From the NCBI GenBank assembly GCA_054601695.1, contig BAAHQB010000128.1, positions 372,001-436,000 of the forward strand: DNA of 64,000 nucleotides, read 5' to 3'. How positions within the stretch are numbered: the stretch's first letter is position 1; every line of letters starts with the position of its first letter. Shown piece by piece: positions 1 to 64,000 of the stretch. The translations under genes were made by a program, and so were the position numbers. The DNA comes from Amorphochlora amoebiformis. Taxonomy: Eukaryota; Cercozoa; Chlorarachniophyceae. Below the pieces are notes generated by a model. It saw only the letters and a program-made list of their open reading frames with translations. It made no database searches and was not told where the DNA came from.

Positions 1-23
1 AAATATATATATATATATATATA

Positions 24-70
<47 letters not shown>

Positions 71-248
71 CATATACAAGTAAACATACATGACATGAAT
101 ATATGTTGCATTCGAATAATGTCCATATATATACATATATGTACATATATATATATCTAAATATATATATATATATATATATTATATAGATATATGTTGA
201 TATATATATATGTATATATCTATATACTCAAACTTATTCGAGAAAAAC
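1..248. repeat. (TA)n microsatellite
   Basis: Almost pure TA with a short complex island around 80-120. I see no exon here. Similar (TA)n tracts of 20 to 250 bp make up most intron sequence throughout the window and are not listed one by one. Confidence 0.9.
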
Positions 249-649
249 CTGCATCTGATCGCGACTCCGAACCAAGCAACGGTCGTCGTGAATCAGCACA
301 GTGTAACGGTCGCCGTGACTCCGGGTCGCGTAACGGTCGCCGTGACTCCGGGTCGCGTAACGGTCGCCGTGACTCCGGGTCGCGTAACGGTCGCCGTGAC
401 TCCGGGTCGCGTAACGGTCGCCGTGACTCTGGGTCGCGTAACGGTCGCCGTGACTCCGGGTCGCGTAACGGTCGCCGTGACTCCGGGTCGCGTAACGGTC
501 GCCGTGACTCCGGATCCCGTAACCGTCGCCGTGACTCTGGGTCGCGTCGCCGTGACTCCGGGTCGCGTAACGGACGCTGTGACTCGGCAGGGTGTAACGG
601 TCGGCGTGACTCTTCGACGTGTAACTGTTGGGAGTTTGTGGGTTGTCTT
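249..649. repeat. 27-bp minisatellite, possibly coding
   Basis: About nine to ten copies of a 27-bp GC-rich unit (core taacggtcgccgtgactc) with diverged ends. As 27 is a multiple of three, several frames are open: NGRRDSGSR or VTVAVTPGR on plus, PLRDPESRR on minus. The edges look like splice sites on both strands: on minus, acceptor ccgacag at 650 and donor GCAG|GTTTTT at 249; on plus, a donor AAG|GTATAT near 665. It is probably a repetitive exon, but strand and frame cannot be decided here. It lies beyond the provisional 3' end of the U-box gene. Confidence 0.55.
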
Positions 650-804
650 CTGTCGGAAAATAAGGTATATCGGAAAATATGTATCATATATACATCACAC
701 GTATTATATATCATATAATGTATACATATATATATATATATATATATAATATACAATACACACCCATATATATATATATACATATATTTTCATTTATACA
801 TATA

Positions 805-867
805 TGTTCGTATTGATATGCACATCTATTATGCGTATTTGTTTATAATTTGAGAATACAAAACACA

Positions 868-903
<36 letters not shown>

Positions 904-1080
904 CATTTTAACATATATGCTCGAGTTGATATACACATCTAATATGCGTATTTGTTTGATAATTTGAGAATACAATACACACCCATATATATATATACAT
1001 TCATTTATGTGTATATGTTGTATTGATATACACACCTATTATGCGTATTATTTGTTTGATATTTGAGAGCGTGTTAAATA
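805..1080. repeat. Diverged tandem repeat
   Basis: Three diverged copies of a segment containing 'tatgcgtatttgttt' and 'tttgagaatac', at about 811-868, 925-983 and 1020-1073, separated by (TA)n. The third is extended to about 1110 and could hold an exon end on the minus strand, but I see no convincing acceptor. Confidence 0.6.
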
Positions 1081-1194
1081 TTCGGCGGATATTTCGATTC
1101 GATAGAGACAGATACATATACATTTATATAATATGCACGCATACGAACATATATATATATATATGTATATATATTTGCACACCCATTCATATAT

Positions 1195-1246
<52 letters not shown>

Positions 1247-1353
1247 GTTATACATTCGGATGTATTCTTACACATACATTCACATATAGACATATAAATA
1301 AAAAATACACATATGTACATTAACATATTTTATATATATATATATATATATGC

Positions 1354-1420
<67 letters not shown>

Positions 1421-1570
1421 TATATATCTATATTGATGCTTATATATATATATATATTTACATGTGTATATGTACATGTGTATCTATTGTGTACATATAC
1501 ATTCTATACGTACATGTGTATTTTACGTACGTACATACACACACACACAACACATATATATATATATACA

Positions 1571-1619
<49 letters not shown>

Positions 1620-1655
1620 TATAAGTATATATATGTTATATATATAAACATATGC

Positions 1656-13646
<11,991 letters not shown>

Positions 13647-15174
13647 GTCCAGGACCCGACTTTTTCAATATGTCTCCGTCCTAATTCAAACAAAAATTGG
13701 AACAAAAATTTCAACACACTCGACAGCCTTCCCGCCATTTTTCCCTCCTCCCCCCCCCCCCCCCACCAGCTTGATCAGGGGCCGGCGAGAGGCGAGAACT
13801 GCGTACCGCTTCCTCGAGCTACCAAGCGAGCGGCCAGCAGGCGCGTGGTGAGCCTTCGTTTTCGGATGTGGAACTGCAGATATTTAGGATGGTCTTAGGT
13901 GAAATGATCTATTTCGAACCACGGTTGAAAAGCCCTTATTCCTAAACCTCTAATAATTATTAATAGATCTGTGATAATTTTACCTAATAAATGTGATTAG
14001 TTTAATAGTCTTAAGGATCCGTAGCAGGTTGACTGGACGGAATGTTCATTTAGTGTTATCGAGTCGTTAAGACTTGTACCCTCCATGTTACCACTAGAAT
14101 ACTTCCGGCGGGAATGACGGGCGGCACGGCAAGAAATGTCAGCTCCTGGCGTGCATTATCGAGAACCGTAGTTCTATATCCTCCCATGATCCCATCCAGA
14201 TCCCGAGGAATTGGTGATGTAGAAGTCACCGGCTCGAACCCTATGTTAACGCATCGTTCGACAGCACCCCATGGCTTGCAAGCTTCCCCTAGTGTGAGGT
14301 CTTAAAATCCAGTACGCGAAAGGCATTCGTGAGTTCGAATCCCACAGCTTGCACAGTTTTATTTCGTTTTTGGGAAGCTTGGGTTCAGTCTAAGTATGCG
14401 CTGCCGCCGCTGCCTATATTAAACAATTATATAACTTTTAAATTGATGAATTTTCCAGCACTTATTTACTAGATTTATTCATCGCATCGTATTTGTGCCC
14501 AATGACAATATAGACCAGATTAATACTAATAGACTCTTAGAGGGCCTTAGCACTGCGTGATAAATCTTGAAAGCGTACAGAAGATGATTTGTACTATAAT
14601 TACATGTAATGTTAAGCCTTTGACACCCTACATGTAGACAAGTACGGTCACGTGGTTGTAAATTGAGAAACCAATGAAAAAAAATGACTCCAATATCCGT
14701 GTCCCCATTGAAGAGGATTTGTAGATATTGTGAGGAATATTGAGAAATAATCGTTTAGTAATGTTTACTAGGCCACTATACTCTGCTCTTCTAGTCTTGC
14801 TTCTAGGGAGTATGATGATTCTACAGTGATCCATTATCTGCCAGCTGGTGGATGCTTACACAGGTAACCTGAGACACTCCCTAGACCTCTAGACTCTAGC
14901 TATATCATACGGATAACACCGCTGGAGGCTATGACTAGCTAGATAAGTTAGCTTCAGCATAGAGATAGCTAGATACTTGTAGATAGTGATGCTATATATA
15001 AATGTAGTAAGCAAAAGCAACTTGTAATTTACAAAGTACCCCGAGTAAATTATAATCATATAATATCATGACTACTTGTACTGAGTCTAATACTACAAAT
15101 TTTATATACGTAGGTATGAGTGACGCGCAATTAATAACTTGGCATACTAGATCTAGGGCATTGAATGTTATAAC
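13647..15174. other. Intergenic complex sequence
   Basis: About 1.5 kb of ordinary-composition DNA between the U-box start and the provisional end of the next minus gene. It has a C-run at 13749-13763, a tRNA-like sequence at 14278-14353, and a 68-codon minus frame (14834-14628, MDHCRIIILPRSK) without a supporting motif. The part just upstream of 13646 should hold the U-box promoter; I see no clear element. Confidence 0.5.
14278..14353 (+). tRNA. tRNA-Leu(UAA)-like sequence, probably degenerate
   Basis: The ends form a perfect 7-bp acceptor stem (GCAAGCT with AGCTTGC). The 3' half has a T-arm GTGAG-TTCGAAT-CCCAC with one mismatch, matching the B-box consensus, and an extra arm with gcgaaaggc as in leucine tRNAs. 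CTTAAAA fits an anticodon loop with UAA. The D-arm lacks the GG dinucleotide and the anticodon stem pairs poorly, as though about six bases were lost. A second B-box-like GGCTCGAACCC lies at 14231. Confidence 0.5.
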
Positions 15175-20365
<5,191 letters not shown>

Positions 20366-20759
20366 TTGGCGGGAATTTAAATTTAAATTTAGTTTCGGTG
20401 GCTTCAAGCGGTTGGAATCCTCCTGAGGTTAGGGTTAGGGTTAGGGTTAGGGTTAGGGTTAGGGTTAGGGTTAGGGTTAGGGTTAGGGTTACGGTTACGG
20501 TTAGGGTTAGAGTTAGGATTAGGGTTAAGAGTTCGGGTTAGGGTTAGGGTTATGCATAGGATTAGGGTTATAATCATAGGGTTAGGGTTCGGGTTATATA
20601 GTTACAGGGTTAGGGTTAGGATTAGGGTTAGGGTTAGGGTTAGGGTTAGGGTTAGGATGAGATTATTCAGCATGTCTTAGTTCGAGGACCATTGACTCGT
20701 CACAGAGTGGGGCTAGGGTTACGGTTTGCATATTCTATATATGCAGATTATACATACAT

Positions 20760-20799
<40 letters not shown>

Positions 20800-20901
20800 T
20801 ACATAAATATAGATACATAAATATACATATATATATATATATATATATGTATTTAAATATAAACATATACATATATATATATATATATACGTATACAAAT
20901 A

Positions 20902-20940
<39 letters not shown>

Positions 20941-21008
20941 GCTAAAGCAACAATATAAATAGTATGAGGGAACGCAGCTCGAAGAGTAGATATCGATAGC
21001 GTGTTCAA
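20366..21008. repeat. Intergenic TTAGGG array and (TA)n
   Basis: TTAGGG and variants from 20428 to 20735, then (TA)n to 20938. It separates two minus-strand genes. No gene seen. Confidence 0.8.
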
Positions 21009-32881
<11,873 letters not shown>

Positions 32882-32887
32882 AATAAC

Positions 32888-33346
32888 TTAGAACCTCCTG
32901 AAAGGTCTTGGCGAATTTAAAGAAGTTTGGACGCTTTAGCGGATCATGGAGAAATTTTTAAAGAAATCACTGTAATTTTGAATCAATATTATCATTTCAA
33001 ACCAAAATAACTTGTTTTTTCCCTAATAGTGTTTTTACACGATATTCGGTAGCCCAAAAAGTGAAGTCTTTTTAAGTTTTCAAGGAGTACTGATCATATA
33101 GGCTTTTCTAGCAAATGCTATGGCAAACACTTATATTTCGCTTTCGTACCTTACAGTCCTTATTTCTCCTTCGTCTCTGGACAACATTAAACATTCTCAT
33201 TTTCCTGAGGCCATATTAGACAATAATAATTAGATTAGATCGACATTTTCCAGACGACAGTTTCCATTACCGAGAAATTAAAATTACCAAATTATTTATT
33301 TTAAAACGCCGGCAAGTCAATAATCATCTTTGAGCCGTCGCCAACC
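32888..33346. promoter_or_regulatory. Candidate divergent promoter region
   Basis: About 460 bp of AT-rich complex DNA between the minus membrane-protein gene and the plus gene starting at 33347, free of the (TA)n that fills introns. A first exon for the minus gene may lie here: ATG at about 33207, ending TGTAAG|GTACGA. No specific element is recognised. Confidence 0.4.
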
Positions 33347-38639
<5,293 letters not shown>

Positions 38640-38910
38640 CTTATGTATATATTTACATACATGTGTGCAAATAAAGGTACAAATACGTTTATATCTGAGT
38701 CGATTACTCCGCTTTAACTTATGTATATATTTACACACATGTGTGCATAGCATATAAAGGTACAAATACGTTATATATACATATATGTATATCTTTACAC
38801 ACATGTGTGTATATAAAGGTACAAATACGTTTATATACATATATATATATGTATATATATACATGTGTGTGTATATATATATACATATATATAATATATG
38901 TATATGCGTG

Positions 38911-38959
<49 letters not shown>

Positions 38960-39160
38960 TACATATAATATATATATATATAATATATAATATATATATA
39001 TATATGTATGTATATAAATATATATATATACATGAATGTAGTATATGTACGTAGATATGTGTATATTGGTATATTATATTCGTCCAGATCAATAAATTAA
39101 ATAATTCTTTAAATTCTACTCATATTCATTTATACAAATATTCTACACATATACATATAC

Positions 39161-39250
<90 letters not shown>

Positions 39251-39441
39251 ATACCTTCACACAAATAAATTCCATAATAAATACCTAACAAAACACACAC
39301 AACATAAGAATGTGTTTTGCCCTCGTCAACACTTGCGTGAATGACATTTTTTTTGGGTAATTATTAGGTTTTTCCTTGTAAGGTGGAAAATTTTTGCGAT
39401 GCGTGTCAAGAAATACAATAACATAATAATCCCTCCTCAGG
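38640..39441. other. Intergenic (TA)n with a copy of the preceding terminal exon
   Basis: At about 38695-38720 the last 25 nt of the terminal exon at 38577-38639, stop codon included, is repeated (tgagtcgattactccgcttt), together with the following 3' flank, which recurs again near 38775 and 38815. From 39250 to 39441 the sequence is complex and holds the 3' flank of the minus gene ending at 39442. The two genes converge here. Confidence 0.6.
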
Positions 39442-40131
39442 CTAAACTAAGAAGCTCGGAGTCAACCTCTTGAAATCATATCTCCTATCTATAACTTCAA
39501 ATATTGAATTCAGCCGTAGATCACTGTCGCTGTAGCCATGCACTGCAAAGAAAGCTAGCACGGTTTTAGGAATATTCATCTAAACATGTACCGTGACCAT
39601 GCATTGTGTCACAATTTGTGTGTATCATCTACATCATGAAGACCGTGCTTAGCGGACTCGGATTAATCCGTATCGTCACAAAAGGTTGGACTGGTACGTA
39701 ATACAGTAATATCACTAATACAGATTCTTTTCGGTCTCGCATTATTAGCGTGACACACCAAGTTGTCACCAACTCGACAATTATGGTAGTATATAATAGT
39801 ATACTCTAGATACTATTCACAAATTGAATCACAATAGATTATACAACAATACTAGAATAAGTACCGGAGTATATATATATCTGAATAAACTATTATCTAG
39901 ATTATGACACATCTAGACATGCCTCCTGGCCGGCCGGCCGGGCCTCCATATCTGGTTTTATGATAATCAAGAGACATACTGTGACATATTGACTGGAAAA
40001 GCACATTATCTGGTCTATTTTGTGTTTTATTACCGGATTTAAAGGATTTACACGCACAAATAGCACAAAAATATCCTAGTTACATCATGTGAGCACGAAT
40101 TAAAACACACACACGCACACCCAAAAAATAC

Positions 40132-40172
<41 letters not shown>

Positions 40173-40478
40173 AAATTATGCTCTCGTCATCGTACGCACG
40201 TGTCCACTAATGGACCACTATAATATATATACATATATATACATATACATATACATACATCTATATTCTAGATATTGTGCAAAATCTTTAAAGTCACACA
40301 CTGATGAGCGATCTAAATTTTTCGCATTCGAACGCGTTGAACCGTTGTAACGCCAGCAGCCTAAATCGTGACATTCCAGCGTGACGTAGATAGATAGTTT
40401 CGTTATCACTTCAAGTCCCCTCGAAAGTACATGATAAATGCCAACCCCTGCAATTATGGCGGTCAGTTGGGTCAGCAT
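39442..40478 (-). CDS. Hypothetical 106-aa protein, two exons
   Basis: Exon 1 is 40478-40259: ATG, 73 codons, donor T|GTATGT. Exon 2 is 39542-39442: excellent acceptor ctttctttgcag, 32 codons, stop TAG. They join in phase (T|TG, Leu). The protein begins MLTQLTAIIAGVGIYHVL, a hydrophobic N-terminal helix that could be an anchor or signal, then holds Cys residues (LECHDLGCW) and a charged C-terminus (DLRLNSIFEVIDRRYDFKR). I do not recognise the family. The 716-bp intron has only one short (TA)n, unlike other introns here. Confidence 0.6.
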
Positions 40479-40514
40479 GTGATATGGGAATGTAGCCCAA
40501 GCGTAAGGCTCAAA

Positions 40515-40690
40515 ATCCTAACGCTAACCCTAACCGACCCATAGCCATAACCCTAAGCGTAAGTGTCATATTCCTAACCCTAACCGTTACACTAATCGAA
40601 GTCTCACAACCCTAACCCTAACCCTAACCCTAACCCTAACCGACCCATACACGTATGGGTCAAAAAACCCTAATTCTAACCGTATTGGGT
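40515..40690 (-). repeat. Telomere-like CCCTAA tract
   Basis: CCCTAA units mixed with 'aaccgacccata' variants, just upstream of the 106-aa protein gene. It may form part of its promoter region. Confidence 0.8.
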
Positions 40691-40827
40691 ACCAGAATTG
40701 TTATGTAGGCCCAAAATGCAAGGTAGTGCTGCCGGCAGTAGGAGGGTTCTATTGTATAGGTGTGATGTATCGTGTATTAATGTATTCGATAGGTGTGCAT
40801 GTTGTTATATGTATTTATATATGTGTA

Positions 40828-40864
<37 letters not shown>

Positions 40865-40867
40865 AAG

Positions 40868-40936
40868 GAAGTTGGCTCAAGCGTAGAATGCACTGTCAAT
40901 TTCGGACTCCATGAGACACTATACGACCTCTTCTAA
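40868..40936 (+). CDS. Candidate exon of an unidentified plus-strand gene
   Basis: Between acceptor acctaag and a stop, the frame reads [20 protein letters not shown] then LF and stop. A second reading uses acceptor gcgtag and frame NALSISDSMRHYTTSSN with donor AAT|GTATAT, making it internal. The downstream array of donor-type copies favours the second. A 14-nt piece at 40709-40722 (PKCK) could precede the first. Neither model gives a complete gene. Confidence 0.3.
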   Translation, partial: EVGSSVECTVNFGLHETLYDLF

Positions 40937-40938
40937 TG

Positions 40939-40974
<36 letters not shown>

Positions 40975-40980
<6 letters not shown>

Positions 40981-41032
40981 TAAGCACTGTCAATTTCGGA
41001 CTCCATGAGACACTATACGACCTCTTCTAATG

Positions 41033-41064
<32 letters not shown>

Positions 41065-41244
41065 TCTAAGCACTGTCAATTTCGGACTCCATGAGACACT
41101 ATAAGACCTCTTCTAATATGTATATATATAATATATATATATATATATCTATATATATATATATATATATATACATATATATTCTAAGCACTGTCAATTT
41201 CGGACTCCATGAGACACTATATGACCTCTTCTAATATATATATA

Positions 41245-41291
<47 letters not shown>

Positions 41292-41345
41292 TATTCTAAG
41301 CACTGTGATTTTCGGACTCCATGAAACACTATACGACCTCTTCTA

Positions 41346-41423
<78 letters not shown>

Positions 41424-41499
41424 TTTTTATTCTAGGCACTGTCATTTTCGGACTCCATGAGATACTATACGACCTCTTATAATGTATATATGTACGTAC

Positions 41500-41544
<45 letters not shown>

Positions 41545-41606
41545 TACATATCTGTATTTCGGACTCCAAGAGATACTATACGACCACTTCTAATAAGCAT
41601 ATGTAC

Positions 41607-41610
<4 letters not shown>
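40975..41610 (+). repeat. Six to seven copies of the 40868-40936 exon end
   Basis: Units of about 50 bp ('cactgtcaatttcggactcc', atgagacactat, acgacctcttctaat) separated by (TA)n, most preceded by tattctaag and followed by gtatat, so they look like small exons with both splice sites. The last two are diverged. Confidence 0.85.
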
Positions 41611-41639
<29 letters not shown>

Positions 41640-41649
<10 letters not shown>

Positions 41650-41814
41650 TACCAGAGTATATGACCTCGTGTTAGTTTAATATACATATACGTACACATT
41701 AAAAAACTTTCTTCAACATTCACTATGCATACTATAAGACCTCTCCAAATATACATATATATATATATATATATATTATGTAAATATACACTTAAGACCT
41801 AAAAGAGTATGTAC

Positions 41815-41845
<31 letters not shown>

Positions 41846-41993
41846 CATATATAGATATATATATACATGTATATATATATATATACTGTAACACCTTCTA
41901 ATATACACCATGACAAATTATAAGAATTTTTAATATACATATACAAACACATGTGTATATATATGTATATGTATATATGAATATGTGTCTATA

Positions 41994-42066
<73 letters not shown>

Positions 42067-42269
42067 TTACCTCTATATTATCGATATTTATGCGTAAATA
42101 GTAGACACCCACAAATGTACATAACATATATATATATATATGTATATAGTATATATATGTATACATATGTAATAATATGTATGCACATATATATACATAT
42201 TATAAATGTATATATATACGAATATATATATACATACCTAAAAATATATATATCCCTCTATCTATCTAT
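41640..42269. other. Mostly (TA)n between converging genes
   Basis: (TA)n with short islands at 41650-41750, 41880-41940 and 42080-42120. No exon could be defined. Confidence 0.5.
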
Positions 42270-58164
<15,895 letters not shown>

Positions 58165-58289
58165 CGATGTCAACCCCCCGCCGGTCCCCTCCGGAGCCGA
58201 GAAATTTCCGGCCATTTGGGTTCCGAGATTAATTAAATCCTGGGTTCCGAGGACATGATCACATCTGCGTGACTGTGATCCGGCGGAAG
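58165..58289. promoter_or_regulatory. Short divergent promoter region
   Basis: 125 bp of GC-richer, repeat-free DNA between the RlmN start (minus) and the ATG at 58290 (plus). Contains ccccccgccggtcccctccgg, then two 'gggttccgag' copies. No TATA box is apparent. Confidence 0.45.
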
Positions 58290-63088
<4,799 letters not shown>

Positions 63089-63425
63089 GTATAGCACATC
63101 TATGTAATACTTCTTTCAGCCTATATAAAGGTATAGCACATCTATATAATACTTCTTTCAGCCTATACAAAGGTATAGCACATCTATATAATACTTCTTT
63201 CAGCCTATATAAAGGTATAGCACATCTATATAATACTTCTTTCAACCTATACAGAGGTATAGGACATCTATATAATACTTCTTTCAACCTATACAAAGGT
63301 ATAGCACATCTATATAATACTTCTTTCAGCCTATATAAAGGTATAGCACATCTATATAATACTTCTTTCAACCTATACAGAGCTATAGGACATCTATATA
63401 ATACTTAATTCAATCTTTATAATAC
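63089..63425 (+). repeat. 42-bp array of exon-end/donor units
   Basis: Seven to eight units, period 42, each with acttctttca(g/a)cctata followed by (c/t)aaag|GTATAGCACATC. They repeat the last bases of exon 63020-63088 and its donor. Where the exon reads TTTCAACC, several units read TTTCAGCC, which creates an AG after a pyrimidine tract and so an 11-nt potential micro-exon. The open minus frame with REVLYRCAIPLY-like repeats is a by-product. Confidence 0.9.
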
Positions 63426-63479
63426 TTAATTCAACCCTAACAAAGTACATCTAGTTAATACTTATTTCAACGGTACATC

Positions 63480-64000
<521 letters not shown>

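Noticed and set aside
39636-39693. Plus-strand start MKTVLSGLGLIRIVTK with donor GTACGT
   Set aside because: It lies in the intron of the better-supported two-exon minus gene and its downstream exons are not convincing.

Overview
This is a nuclear window from an intron-rich eukaryote. About half of it is (TA)n microsatellite, and most of the rest is other simple or tandem repeat: TTAGGG-type telomere-like tracts, GA/CT tracts and minisatellites. Nearly all long open frames are translated microsatellite. Beneath them, short islands of complex sequence are exons, usually 18-125 nt, bounded by AG and GT (donor very often GTATAT). I joined them by hand, requiring matching phases. A plant-type RlmN homologue and a protein with a presequence and one thylakoid-like membrane segment suggest a photosynthetic protist or alga. 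The lineage is not resolved; TTAGGG fits many groups.

Layout: a U-box protein gene on the minus strand (13646 down to about 1656); a gap with a tRNA-Leu-like sequence; a tentative minus gene (20365-15175); a large multi-pass membrane protein gene on minus (about 32881-21009); a divergent plus gene for the presequence protein (33347-38639); a compact two-exon minus gene (40478-39442); a weak plus-strand exon array (40868-41600); the best-supported gene, RlmN-like, 21 exons on minus (58164-42270); and, divergent from it across 125 bp, a plus gene of unknown function (58290 to at least 63088).

The most striking result is a pattern rather than a gene. Around many exons the introns hold extra partial copies of that exon's own splice junction, separated by (TA)n. 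Copies carrying the acceptor plus the start of the exon lie upstream; copies carrying the end of the exon plus the donor lie downstream. This holds in at least six genes on both strands. In the RlmN-like gene a whole 27-nt micro-exon, encoding the loop with the catalytic cysteine that precedes the radical-SAM motif, is present in five intact, in-frame copies. Telomere-type repeats also supply intron bodies, splice acceptors and, in one exon, an Asn-Pro coding repeat.

All exon joins are by inspection only. RlmN and the U-box N-terminal half are secure because the spliced protein reproduces family motifs; other genes rest on phase matching and protein-like composition.
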